Shown here piece after piece: positions 54,547 to 63,156 of a DNA stretch of 64,000 nucleotides. Within the stretch, counting starts at the first letter, position 1; each line of letters begins with the position of its first letter. The notes under the pieces are model-generated. The model had not been told where the DNA came from, ran no database searches, and worked only from the letters and a program-made list of their open reading frames with translations. Position numbers and translations under genes: made by a program. The stretch is from an uncultured Christensenellaceae bacterium (lineage in GTDB: Bacteria; Bacillota; Clostridia; Christensenellales; UBA3700): positions 426,723 to 490,722 of the forward strand of contig CAJUOU010000001.1 in assembly GCA_910588545.1 (NCBI GenBank). Reading direction: 5' to 3'.

Positions 54547-56328
54547 ATGACTACGCTTACAAAGATTAAAACGGCAAAGTTTTTTTCAAAGGAAAATATC
54601 GCAAAAGCAATATTTATAGCCCTTGCGGCATTTTCCATTCTTGCCGTATTTACGATTATCGGTTATTTGCTTTATGCAAGCATACCCGCTTTTCGTGATA
54701 TAGGTTTTTTCAAGTTTATTTTCGGCTCTGAATGGTCGGCAAAATCGGAAACTTTCGGAATATGGCGAATGATTGTCGGCACGTTCTTTCTAACCGTATG
54801 CGCCGTTCTGCTCGGCGGCACGCTTGCGATATTTACGGCGATATGGCTTGTATTCTACTGTCCTAAACGATTGAAAAAGATATATACGCAAATCGTAAAT
54901 TTGCTTGCGGGTATTCCGTCTATAGTGTACGGTCTGTTCGGGTATAAATTTTTAATGCCGCTACTCGTCGATATATTCCACCCGAATAATGCGGGTTTCG
55001 GACTTTTGGCGTGTACGCTTATTCTCTCGGTTATGATATTACCGACAATAACTTCCATAACCAAAAACAGTTTGGAAGCAGTACCCATGCACTACTACGA
55101 AGGCGCGCTTGCGCTCGGCTGTTCAAAAAATCAAGCGGTATGGAAAGTTTTGCTGCCCGCCGCAAAGAGCGGAATTATATCGGCAATCATACTCGGCATA
55201 GGTCGGGCAATCGGCGAAACAATGGCTGTTCAGATGATAGTGGGTAACGGTTCGGGTTATCCGTTCGGTGCGTTCGTGCCGTTTACCACGCTCACAAGCA
55301 ATATCGTACAGAATTGGGGTTATGCAACGCCGTCCGAACAGTCTGCACTTATTGCCGACGGGTTCGTATTGCTTATCTTTATACTCATACTTAATCTTTG
55401 CCTTATGGCTGTAAAAAAGGATAGCAAGGGCGGCAATAAATTCTTCTCTCGTAGATTGAGAGAAAGCGATCAAAAAGATACATTAAAAAGCTATCGTCGC
55501 ACTGGTAGCGCTTGCGATGCGCTATGGATAGTTTCTTGGGTTATTTCTTTGCTGGTTGCGTTCATTCTCGCATTTATTGTAATATTCGTTTTCGTAAAAG
55601 GCTTTCCGCATTTGAGTATTGATTTTATGTTCGGGGAAAGCGGTAACGCACACACGACGCTTGCGCCCGCTTTTGTATCAACTACAATGCTTATAGGTCT
55701 TGCGCTGTTGCTTGCTTTGCCGCTCGGTGTAGGCGCGGCAATCTTTTTGAACGAGTATGCAAAGAAAGGAAGCATTTTCGTTAAAGTGATACGCCTGTTC
55801 GTCGATACGCTTGCAGGTATTCCGTCGATAATATTCGGGCTGTTCGGAATGGTATTCTTTGTAATCGGTATGAATATGGGCTATTCTCTATGGGCGGGCG
55901 GTATTACTTTGGCTCTTATAATTTTGCCGACGATTATACGCAGCACCGAACAAAGTTTATCGGAAGTGCCCGACAGTATGCGTGAAGCAAGTTACGCTCT
56001 CGGCGCGGGAAAACTGCGGACGATTTTCGTCGTCGTTCTGCCGCAGGCAATTACAGGAATTATAACGTCGATTATCCTTTCTATCGGGCGAATCGTAAAC
56101 GAAAGCGCGGCTCTTATATTTACGGTGGGCTCGGCATCTACTTTTATTCCGCAAGGTTACGGTGATAGCGCGGCAAGTTTCGCCGTTCTCGTATGGAAGT
56201 TTATGAGTAACGGCTTGCAAGTAAACGAAGCCTACGCTACGGCAAGCATATTGCTTATATTCGTCATCATACTTAACTTACTCGTTTCACTTGTGGAATG
56301 GTTATTTAATCGGAGAAAAAAGATATGA
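54547..56328 (+). CDS. pstCA: fused phosphate permease PstC-PstA
   Basis: A 593-residue protein with two ABC permease halves in one chain. The PstC part (about 1-290) has LLAGIPSIVYGLFGY and the EAA loop EGALALGCSKNQAVWKVLLPAAKSGI. A charged linker (RRLRESDQKDTLKSYRRTGS) follows. The PstA part (about 315-593) has LAGIPSIIFGLFGMV and REASYALGAGKLRTIFVVVLPQAITGI. Normally these are two genes of about 300 codons. I see no frameshift, so the fusion is real and both coupling loops for PstB are kept. About 12 membrane helices are visible. Confidence 0.94.
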   Translation: MTTLTKIKTAKFFSKENIAKAIFIALAAFSILAVFTIIGYLLYASIPAFRDIGFFKFIFGSEWSAKSETFGIWRMIVGTFFLTVCAVLLGGTLAIFTAIWLVFYCPKRLKKIYTQIVNLLAGIPSIVYGLFGYKFLMPLLVDIFHPNNAGFGLLACTLILSVMILPTITSITKNSLEAVPMHYYEGALALGCSKNQAVWKVLLPAAKSGIISAIILGIGRAIGETMAVQMIVGNGSGYPFGAFVPFTTLTSNIVQNWGYATPSEQSALIADGFVLLIFILILNLCLMAVKKDSKGGNKFFSRRLRESDQKDTLKSYRRTGSACDALWIVSWVISLLVAFILAFIVIFVFVKGFPHLSIDFMFGESGNAHTTLAPAFVSTTMLIGLALLLALPLGVGAAIFLNEYAKKGSIFVKVIRLFVDTLAGIPSIIFGLFGMVFFVIGMNMGYSLWAGGITLALIILPTIIRSTEQSLSEVPDSMREASYALGAGKLRTIFVVVLPQAITGIITSIILSIGRIVNESAALIFTVGSASTFIPQGYGDSAASFAVLVWKFMSNGLQVNEAYATASILLIFVIILNLLVSLVEWLFNRRKKI

Positions 56329-57116
56329 AAAAACACATTATAGAGCAATTTTATTTGAGCGGCGATATTGCCGTTTCGGTCAAGGAAATGAATTTATACT
56401 ACGGCTCGTTTCACGCGTTAAAAAGCATTTATATGGATTTTCCGAAAAATAAACTCACCGCTTTAATCGGACCGTCGGGTTGCGGCAAATCCACGCTTAT
56501 AAAATCGCTTAATAGAATGAACGATTTAATCGAAGGCTGTAAAATCACGGGCGAAATCAAGGTCGGCGATACGGATATTTATTCCCGCAAGACCGATTTA
56601 TCCCGTCTTCGCAAAAACGTGGGTATGGTATTCCAACGCCCCAACCCGCTTGCTATGAGCGTTTACGATAATATTGCATACGGACCGCGCACGTTCGGAA
56701 TACGCGCCAAAAGCGAACTCGACGGAATAGTTGAAAGCTCTTTGAAGGGCGCGGCTATGTGGGACGAAGTGAAAGACAGATTAAATAAATCTGCGCTTGG
56801 ACTTTCGGGCGGTCAACAGCAAAGGCTCTGTATTGCCCGTGCGCTGTCCGTACAGCCGCAAATTCTTTTAATGGACGAGCCGACGAGTGCGCTCGATCCC
56901 ATTTCAACGGGTAAAATCGAAGAATTATGTATGGAACTCAAAAAGAATATGACCATTATTATGGTAACGCACAATATGCAACAGGCTTTCAGAATTGCCG
57001 ATTATACGGCATACTTCCTTTTGGGCGAAATGATAGAAATGGACGAAACGAAAAAGCTGTTTGCTCATCCGCAAAACAAAAAAACCGACGATTATATCAA
57101 CGGACGATTCGGTTGA
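56325..57116 (+). CDS. pstB: phosphate ABC transporter ATPase PstB
   Basis: A 263-residue ATPase that powers phosphate import. Walker A is GPSGCGKSTLIKSLNRMND, followed by the family mark VGMVFQRPNPLAMSVYDNIAYGPR, signature LSGGQQQRLCIARALS, Walker B ILLMDEPTSALDP and H-loop VTHNM. The start overlaps the pstCA stop by four bases behind GGAG. No phoU follows, although phoU nearly always ends pst operons; the two-component genes come next. Confidence 0.96.
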   Translation: MKKHIIEQFYLSGDIAVSVKEMNLYYGSFHALKSIYMDFPKNKLTALIGPSGCGKSTLIKSLNRMNDLIEGCKITGEIKVGDTDIYSRKTDLSRLRKNVGMVFQRPNPLAMSVYDNIAYGPRTFGIRAKSELDGIVESSLKGAAMWDEVKDRLNKSALGLSGGQQQRLCIARALSVQPQILLMDEPTSALDPISTGKIEELCMELKKNMTIIMVTHNMQQAFRIADYTAYFLLGEMIEMDETKKLFAHPQNKKTDDYINGRFG

Positions 57117-57153
57117 TTTTACGTTTTTATTACAAGTAGCATATTCTCAACAC

Positions 57154-57182
57154 TTTACTTATCTGATGTAAAATGATATAAT
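57154..57182 (+). promoter_or_regulatory. promoter of the two-component genes
   Basis: TTTACT and a perfect TATAAT are 17 bases apart, 16 bases before the regulator start codon at 57199. The regulator-kinase pair can therefore be expressed apart from the pst genes. Confidence 0.65.
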
Positions 57183-57198
57183 ATAGGAAGGTGATTTT

Positions 57199-57840
57199 AT
57201 GAAAGGCAAAGTATTTATTTTAGAAGATGATACAAGCATTTGCGGACTTATAAAAGTTGCGCTCGAAATGAACGGATTGGAATTTAAGGCATTTTCGACC
57301 TTAAAATCTTTTTTGGACGCTCTGAACAATGAACAACCGGACGTTGCGCTACTCGACATAATGTTGCCCGACGGAAGCGGACTCGATGCGCTCAAATACA
57401 TAAAAGAAAAATATCCGTCCGTAAGTTGCATAATGCTTTCCGCACTTTCAAAAGAAGAAGATAAAGTAAACGGTTTGAATTTGGGTGCGGACGATTATAT
57501 CGCAAAGCCTTTTTCCGTATTGGAACTTACGGCAAGAGTAAATGCAAGATTGCGCGGCAGAGAGCGGCAAAGCGTTTTGTCAGTTGATTGCGTTACGCTT
57601 AACTTGGAAACTTTCGTCTGCGAAATCGACGGAAAAGAACTATCACTCAACCATAAAGAATTTGAGCTGTTAAAATATTTTATGGAAAATCATGGTAAAG
57701 TTTTATCCCGTGAAAAACTTTTAACCGAAGTTTGGGGTTACGACGTAGGCGAAACGCGAACGCTTGATAATCACGTTGCCCGTCTTCGCAAGCTCGGCGT
57801 AAAGATTGAAACGATATTCGGTGTGGGGTACAAATTATGA
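57199..57840 (+). CDS. phoB: OmpR/PhoB-type response regulator
   Basis: A 213-residue regulator. The receiver domain has LEDDTSICGLI (acidic pair), the phosphorylation site Asp53 in ALLDIMLPDGSGLDAL, and LGADDYIAKPF (Lys). The C-terminal winged helix shows LNHKEFELLKYFMENHGKVLSREKLLTEVWGYD and ETRTLDNHVARLRKLG. The family cannot be told from sequence alone, but the pst genes directly upstream point to phosphate control as in PhoB/PhoP. The start follows GGAAGG. It overlaps the kinase gene (ATGA). Confidence 0.9.
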   Translation: MKGKVFILEDDTSICGLIKVALEMNGLEFKAFSTLKSFLDALNNEQPDVALLDIMLPDGSGLDALKYIKEKYPSVSCIMLSALSKEEDKVNGLNLGADDYIAKPFSVLELTARVNARLRGRERQSVLSVDCVTLNLETFVCEIDGKELSLNHKEFELLKYFMENHGKVLSREKLLTEVWGYDVGETRTLDNHVARLRKLGVKIETIFGVGYKL

Positions 57841-59186
57841 AATGGCGCATTTGGATTTTATCGCTCGGAATTACGGTAGCCTGTCTTTTCGTCTTTTCTT
57901 TTGCGGCAACGCAGGTTTATTACAAATCATCTATCGACAACAGTAAAGAATATTTGCGCGTTTATATGAACGGCTTTGACGATAGCTTAACTTTGGAAGA
58001 TTTGAACGAACAAAGTGCCGCAGCTTTTTCGGAAAAATTGAACGGCGCAAGAGTTACGTTTATGGACGCGCAAGGCAACGTACTTGCCGACAGCATTGCC
58101 GAAGACGATTTGGAAAATCATTCCGACAGATCGGAAATAAAAGACGCTATTTTCGACGGAGAAGGTTTTGCAGTGCGCGGCAGTTCTACGCTCGGTAAAA
58201 ATATGGTGTACTTTTGTAAAAACTTCGACGGACGGTTTTTGGTGCGAATTGCTGTATTTACAGATACCGATTGGAGTATTTTCGCAAAATCGTTGCCTAT
58301 TCTTCTGTATTTCTTCATCTTGGTTATAATATTGTGCGCCGTCATAGCTTTTGTTTCAACGCACTTTATTTTAACGCCCGTAAAAAAACTTGCAAGCGAT
58401 GCCGCGAACAATCCGCAGGTTACGAGCAAATATTCCGAATTGCAACCCGTAGCGGACATTCTCAATGAGCGCAACCGCAATATTCAAAGGCAAATGAACG
58501 AGATACAGTCGGAAAAAGAGCTTGTGGAAAAAGCGCGTGTTTCAAAGGACGAATTTATATCCAACGTAACGCACGAAATGAATACGCCGCTTACGTCGAT
58601 TCACGGCTACGCCGAATTGTTACAGGCGGGCGGTATGAGCGAAAGCCAAACGAAAACAGCGTATAAAACAATACTCACGCAGAGCGAACGCCTTACAAAT
58701 TTGATTGCCTGCATTATCAATTACAGCGAAATCGACAACGACGATTTACCCCCTTACGAGGTGGATTTTTCCACGCTTGCAAGAGAAACAATTTACGCAT
58801 TGAAACCCGAAGCGGACAAAAAGAATATTACGATAACGGAAAAAATAGACGATAACGTAATCGTAATGAGCAGACACGAACGATTAAGCGAAATCTTCGG
58901 AAATCTCGTGCGAAACGCCATTAAATACAATAAGGACGGCGGCAGTATAACGGTTACGCTTAACTATCAAGGCTTGACTGTTGAAGATACGGGAATAGGC
59001 ATTGCGGAAGAAAATATGAGCAAAGTATTTTCACGTTTTTTCACGGTTGACAAATCGCACAACGGTAAAAACGGCGGCTTTGGTTTGGGGCTTGCCGTTG
59101 CCAAAAAGATATGCCAAAAATCCGGTTGGAAAATAAGCGTCGAAAGCACGCTCGGCGAAGGTAGCAAATTTACGGTGGAGTTTTGA
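57837..59186 (+). CDS. phoR: sensor histidine kinase (PhoR-like)
   Basis: A 449-residue membrane kinase. Two membrane helices (about 5-25 and 155-180) flank an extracellular sensor domain of 130 residues. A HAMP-like helix is followed by the H box NVTHEMNTPLTSIHGYAEL with phospho-acceptor His246. The ATPase has N box NLVRNAIKYN, G1 VEDTGIGI, F box and G2 GGFGLGLAVAKKI. The HEMNTPL version with Asn replaces the usual ELRTP or ELKTP. It is translated together with the regulator. Its link to phosphate is from context. Confidence 0.9.
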   Translation: MKWRIWILSLGITVACLFVFSFAATQVYYKSSIDNSKEYLRVYMNGFDDSLTLEDLNEQSAAAFSEKLNGARVTFMDAQGNVLADSIAEDDLENHSDRSEIKDAIFDGEGFAVRGSSTLGKNMVYFCKNFDGRFLVRIAVFTDTDWSIFAKSLPILLYFFILVIILCAVIAFVSTHFILTPVKKLASDAANNPQVTSKYSELQPVADILNERNRNIQRQMNEIQSEKELVEKARVSKDEFISNVTHEMNTPLTSIHGYAELLQAGGMSESQTKTAYKTILTQSERLTNLIACIINYSEIDNDDLPPYEVDFSTLARETIYALKPEADKKNITITEKIDDNVIVMSRHERLSEIFGNLVRNAIKYNKDGGSITVTLNYQGLTVEDTGIGIAEENMSKVFSRFFTVDKSHNGKNGGFGLGLAVAKKICQKSGWKISVESTLGEGSKFTVEF

Positions 59187-59199
59187 AAGAGGTAACAAA

Positions 59200-59358
59200 A
59201 TGAAAGCGTATGTTTGTTGTCCGCAATGCGGTTATAAATTATGTAAAGGCGAAAGCGCTCGGACGTTGATATTCTTTGTTCGCGTTGCTCACCCATCCTC
59301 CTCGAAGCATAGCCACTTCAGGGATTTGGCTACAAACAATCATGAATTGTTTGCTTAA
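59200..59358 (+). pseudogene. frameshifted Com-like zinc-finger small protein
   Basis: The frame starts MKAYVCCPQCGYKLCKGES after a good GAGGT site and runs 52 codons, but only the first part makes sense. From about 59266 the third frame continues with VDILCSRCSPILLEA and a TAG at 59310-59312. Joined, they give a 4-cysteine zinc ribbon (CPQCG...CSRCS) like the Com-like regulators found in phages and mobile elements. One base has been lost or gained near codon 22. It stands right after the kinase gene. Confidence 0.6.
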
Positions 59359-59386
59359 CGTGTCGCCCCTGTATACTCCACCAGCC

Positions 59387-59430
59387 AAACCTAAAACGGA
59401 TTTCTTTTGGAATTGGTTTTAGGTTTTTTC
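59387..59430 (+). terminator. terminator at the right edge of the pst island
   Basis: AAACCTAAAAC/GTTTTAGGTTT with an 18-base loop and a T run lies 28 bases after the broken zinc-finger frame. Base composition drops to the AT-rich backbone after it. The gap 59431-59608 holds no gene I can support. Confidence 0.65.
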
Positions 59431-59608
59431 TTTTCCTCCGATTTTAGTTGCTAACCTTGCTTTTTCTTTATGGTTGTTTGTTCGTCTATGTCGGTTTGTG
59501 GCGGGGGCTTGACATATCAAGCATCCGCTATGGTACCACAATTCCTATGATTTGTATAATATTTGTTTTAAATTCGCTGTTTATGGGCAATTCTTTTCCA
59601 TATTTGTG

Positions 59609-59617
59609 TGCTATAAT
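59609..59617 (+). promoter_or_regulatory. extended -10 promoter of the XRE gene
   Basis: TGC-TATAAT, an extended -10, lies 30 bases before the XRE start. No good -35 is present at the usual distance. Confidence 0.5.
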
Positions 59618-59647
59618 AGTAATACAAGACATAAGGAGATTTATATT

Positions 59648-60112
59648 ATGGATATGAAAAAAATCGGTGCTTTTTTAGCTGAATTGCGTAAGGAAAAAAA
59701 TCTTACACAAGATGAATTGGGCGAACAAATTGGTGTAACAAATAAAACCGTTTCACGTTGGGAAAATGGTAATTATTTACCGCCTGTTGAAATGCTACAA
59801 ATCTTAAGCAAATTTTACGATGTGAGTATAAATGAAATATTAAATGGCGAAAGGATAAACGATTGCAATTATAAAAACATTTCGGAAGAAAATGTAAAAT
59901 CAGCACTAAATAGAAGTAATGCCATAATACGTAAGCAGAAAAAAATTATGAATTGGATTATCGCTATTGTTGTAGCCTTTTTATATATTATAATTAGTTT
60001 AATAACACAAAAATGGCAGTATACTTGGATTGTTTGGGCTGTGTATTGTGCATACCGCATAGTTGAAAGCATTGTCAATCATTTTTTGAATATTCATGTT
60101 AATTCTAAATAA
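59648..60112 (+). CDS. XRE-family regulator with C-terminal membrane helices
   Basis: A 154-residue protein. Residues 1-70 are a Cro/C1-type helix-turn-helix (GAFLAELRKEKNLTQDELGEQIGVTNKTVSRWENG) with the YDVSINEILNGER end. Two hydrophobic helices follow (about 99-115 and 120-135). This layout, a soluble XRE head on a short membrane anchor, is common in Firmicutes and its signals are not known. The ATG at 59648 follows AAGGAG. It is monocistronic, with a terminator after it. Confidence 0.88.
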   Translation: MDMKKIGAFLAELRKEKNLTQDELGEQIGVTNKTVSRWENGNYLPPVEMLQILSKFYDVSINEILNGERINDCNYKNISEENVKSALNRSNAIIRKQKKIMNWIIAIVVAFLYIIISLITQKWQYTWIVWAVYCAYRIVESIVNHFLNIHVNSK

Positions 60113-60145
60113 AAATTCTTTTTAATCACTATTGCTCCACACTTT

Positions 60146-60180
60146 AAACCTTGACCGAATATTTCGGTCAAGGTTTTATT
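60146..60180 (+). terminator. terminator of the XRE gene
   Basis: A perfect 14-bp stem, AAACCTTGACCGAA/TTCGGTCAAGGTTT, has a 3-base loop and is followed by TATT. It lies 34 bases past the stop. Confidence 0.88.
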
Positions 60181-60284
60181 TTTATAAATTATTATTATTT
60201 AGATATTATATTAAAATTCAGCATTTTTTTAACAATTATATATATTTCTATATAAAAATTATATTAATAAAATTTAAAAAATTA

Positions 60285-60313
60285 TTGAAAATTGATTTCT
60301 ATTGTTGTATAAT
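60285..60313 (+). promoter_or_regulatory. promoter placed for a second leaderless mRNA
   Basis: TTGAAA and a perfect TATAAT are 17 bases apart. The -10 ends six bases before the ATG at 60320, the same spacing as at the recombinase gene. No Shine-Dalgarno sequence precedes the ATG. Confidence 0.65.
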
Positions 60314-60319
60314 AAAAAT

Positions 60320-61039
60320 ATGGAAAATGCGAATCAAGTTGAAAATGCTAAGAAAAAGACTAGCTTGCTGAAAAAGCTGTCAAAAATATGGTTTGTATTG
60401 TTTAATTTTGGGTATATCGTGGCTTACACTGTATACACTGCTTATGCTATTATAAATAAACATGTGCAATTTGAGTGGTTGCAGTATGTTTTGGGTGCTT
60501 TTATAATTGTATATTGGGGCGTTTTGATTGCGACTTTGGTTAGTGGCTCTAAAAAACAATTTAAAAGTGCGAAAAAAGATTATAAAAGTTCATTTAAAAT
60601 AATTAAAAAAGTACTTAAAGTAGCTAACCTAATTTTGACTGTCGCAATGGCTGCAAATACTTTTATGTATGACAAAAAAAGTATGTTTGCATTTGTTTTG
60701 ACTTGCATTTCTATTGCGTATATTATAATTCAAATTATATCTGAAATAGTTAAATTTGTTCGCCGTAAAAAGAAACAAAAAATTAAGGAAGAAAAAACAA
60801 AGTTGAAAAAAGAGTTTGTTGCGAATATAAAAACTGCAATTAGTGACGATAAAAGCTCAAACAATGTTGAACAAACGGCTGCTCTTGCAACAGTTGTAGA
60901 CGAAACACAAGCAGAAGATAAAACTAAAAAAAGCAACTCAATAACAAGCGTTGTTAAAAAAACTAATAATGTAGTAGATTGTGTAAAACAATACAACGAA
61001 GCTAAAAATAATGTAGGTAAAAAATCAAAAAAGAAATAA
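60320..61039 (+). CDS. 239-residue membrane protein, unknown
   Basis: Four hydrophobic helices (about 22-48, 52-72, 97-115 and 120-145) are followed by a long Lys/Asn/Ser/Glu-rich tail (about 150-239) that should lie in the cytoplasm. No catalytic motif or family is recognised. The ATG at 60320 seems to be the first base of the message, since the -10 box ends six bases before it. The gene ends 46 bases before the flavoprotein gene and may be co-transcribed with it. Confidence 0.7.
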   Translation: MENANQVENAKKKTSLLKKLSKIWFVLFNFGYIVAYTVYTAYAIINKHVQFEWLQYVLGAFIIVYWGVLIATLVSGSKKQFKSAKKDYKSSFKIIKKVLKVANLILTVAMAANTFMYDKKSMFAFVLTCISIAYIIIQIISEIVKFVRRKKKQKIKEEKTKLKKEFVANIKTAISDDKSSNNVEQTAALATVVDETQAEDKTKKSNSITSVVKKTNNVVDCVKQYNEAKNNVGKKSKKK

Positions 61040-61084
61040 AAAATTATAGTATTTGAAATTGCTTTTCAATTAAATAAAGGTATT

Positions 61085-62149
61085 ATGGCAGAATATAAAA
61101 ATAAAAAACATTATAATGTAATTATAGTTGGTGCAGGTCCTGCCGGGATTTCTACTGCCCTAAGTTTGTTAAAAAATGGTATAAATGACATTTTAATTAT
61201 AGAAAAATACACATTCCCAAGGTATAAATGTTGTGCGGGATATATCACAAATAAAACTTTAGCTGCATATAAAAAATTCGGCCTTAGTGTTGATGACTGC
61301 CACTATTCATTGATAAAAGACTTTAATATATTTTACAAGCTTAAAAATCGTTTGAAAATAAATAATAAATTTTTATATACTAATGAAAAAATTGACAGAG
61401 TTGAGCTTGACTATGAGTTTTTTAAGCTTGCAAAAGATAAAAATGTTGAGATTTTAGAAAATACTACCATAACTAGTCATAATATGCACGCAAATAATCT
61501 TACATTGTCTAATAAAATAGAAATTGCTTATAATTATCTAGTTTTTGCAGATGGTACGATTGGGTATGGTAGTCGTTATCAAAAGAAAAAGAAATGTAAT
61601 ATCGCATTACAAATGACATTTGATAGTACACGAGAGGAATCTATTGGTATTCATTTTGGCGTGACTCGTAAGGGATATGCTTGGGTCAGCTCATTCAATG
61701 GCACAACAAATGTTGGAATGACAGATGTTTTTAAAAATAAAAAAGATTACAAAAAAATATTTGCAGATTTTTTAAAATCACAAAATTTTAATGTAGATAC
61801 AACAAATTTAAAATCGGCATTTACTCCTATTGGCATGCGTAAAGCAGTTATCAACTCCAATATACTTTATGTCGGCGATGCTGTAGGCGCTTGTGACCCG
61901 CTTACACTGTCAGGGTTAAGATATGCACTATATACAGGCGAAATATGTGCTAAATCAATTTCACAAAACAAATTAAAAATCTATAAAAAATGTATTTATA
62001 GCCTTAAATTGCGATTTGGATTTATGCGGTTAATGCAAAAAGTTTTTTATATAAAAGGTATAATGTTTATTACTTTTAATATTTTTTGTCAGTGTTTTGG
62101 CAAATTTGTTAGCAAAATTTTTAACAACTTTTTTGTCAATAAGAAATAA
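61085..62149 (+). CDS. geranylgeranyl-reductase-family FAD oxidoreductase
   Basis: A 354-residue flavoprotein. The Rossmann FAD motif is IIVGAGPAGISTALSLL near the start, the family mark PRYKCCAGYIT follows (Cys-rich loop), and the second FAD site is YVGDAVGACDPLTLSGLRYAL. In archaea and phototrophs such enzymes saturate isoprenoid chains; in clostridia the substrate is unknown. The last 50 residues are hydrophobic and basic and may attach to the membrane. The start follows AAAGG. Confidence 0.85.
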   Translation: MAEYKNKKHYNVIIVGAGPAGISTALSLLKNGINDILIIEKYTFPRYKCCAGYITNKTLAAYKKFGLSVDDCHYSLIKDFNIFYKLKNRLKINNKFLYTNEKIDRVELDYEFFKLAKDKNVEILENTTITSHNMHANNLTLSNKIEIAYNYLVFADGTIGYGSRYQKKKKCNIALQMTFDSTREESIGIHFGVTRKGYAWVSSFNGTTNVGMTDVFKNKKDYKKIFADFLKSQNFNVDTTNLKSAFTPIGMRKAVINSNILYVGDAVGACDPLTLSGLRYALYTGEICAKSISQNKLKIYKKCIYSLKLRFGFMRLMQKVFYIKGIMFITFNIFCQCFGKFVSKIFNNFFVNKK

Positions 62150-62293
62150 AAAATATACTTATAGAGTATATATTTATTTTTTTATTCAATCTGTTAAAAA
62201 TTATGCTCAAACAATATTATAAAATTAAAAATTTAATATTTTGTCATTGTATTGCAAATTTTATGAGTTTTTTATAAACAAAGTGGGGTTTTA

Positions 62294-62644
62294 ATGAAAA
62301 TCGGAGAAGTATGTTTATTGACAAACGATGTTATTCGTTTATCAAATTTTTATAAAAAGTTATTTAACATGGACAATGATTGTGAAGATGATGTTCATCA
62401 ATTTATTATAACTGACGAGACTACTCTAACCATCTATAACGATGGATTGGTACGAAACTAAAACTGTCAAAATATTTGTCTTGCATTTACTGTAAATGAC
62501 GTAGATATTGAATTTGAAAGATTAAAAACACTTGGTGTTAAGATTGTCTCCCCGCCAACGCTTAGACCTTGGGGGGCAAAGAATATGAGCTTTTTAGACC
62601 CGGATAAAAACTTGATTATTTTCAGAAGTTTTCACAAACAATGA
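62294..62644 (+). pseudogene. VOC/glyoxalase-fold protein interrupted by one stop codon
   Basis: A 117-codon frame with the VOC fold: EVCLLTNDVIRLSNFYKKLF at the start and FTVNDVDIEFERLKTLGVKIV, PWGAKNMSFLDPDKNLIIF at the end. It is broken only by a TAA at codon 56 (62459-62461). Frame and length are otherwise intact, so a single base change explains it; a sequencing error is possible. The first ligand position has no His. The start lacks an obvious strong binding site but follows AGTGGGG. The family includes glyoxalases and resistance proteins. Confidence 0.72.
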
Positions 62645-62675
62645 TATTTGCGTTTAATTATTAGGAGCTGTTATT

Positions 62676-63089
62676 ATGGATAAAACACAGATTTTTAAAT
62701 TTATATCAAAACAAAAAACGGCGTTTATCGCCTCTATTAATGAGCAAGGCTATCCTGTAATAAGAGCAATGCTCGCCCCTCGTAAAATTGATGGAAATGA
62801 AATTTATTTTTCTACTAACACCTCCTCAAATAAAATAAAGCAATATTTAGCTAATAATAAGGCTTGTATATATTTTTATAAACGTGGAAAATTTAAATAC
62901 CAAGGTGTTACAATAATCGGAGAAATGCAAGTATGCACTGACCAAGCGACAAAAGAACAAATTTGGCGTTTTGGAGATAGCATATTTTATAAGCAAGGTG
63001 TAACCGACCCAGATTATTGTGTATTGAAATTTAAAGCCATAACTGCTGAATATTATTGTGACTTAAAAAAGGAAATTGTCCAATTATGA
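62676..63089 (+). CDS. pyridoxamine 5'-phosphate oxidase-fold flavoprotein
   Basis: A 137-residue split-barrel protein, probably FMN-binding. The family segments FISKQKTAFIASINEQGYPVIRAML, IYFSTNTSSNKIKQYLANNKACIYF and FKYQGVTIIGEMQV are present. It is too short to be PdxH itself; such proteins (general stress protein 26 type) are flavin or heme reductases of unclear substrate. The start follows AGGAG. It leads a small redox cluster with the ferredoxin and ABM genes. Confidence 0.85.
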   Translation: MDKTQIFKFISKQKTAFIASINEQGYPVIRAMLAPRKIDGNEIYFSTNTSSNKIKQYLANNKACIYFYKRGKFKYQGVTIIGEMQVCTDQATKEQIWRFGDSIFYKQGVTDPDYCVLKFKAITAEYYCDLKKEIVQL

Positions 63090-63156
63090 TTATTTATTTA
63101 AAATTGCTACGAGTTTAAAATATAATATTAATTTAATAATAATTTTAGGAGTAATT

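Noticed and set aside
59448..59657. 69-codon hydrophobic frame before the XRE gene
   Set aside because: No ribosome site, it overlaps the XRE promoter and leader, and its composition is that of untranslated AT-rich DNA.
62459..62461. TAA reassigned as a sense codon
   Set aside because: TAA and TGA end many intact genes here (for example smc, lysA, mutS), so the standard code holds.
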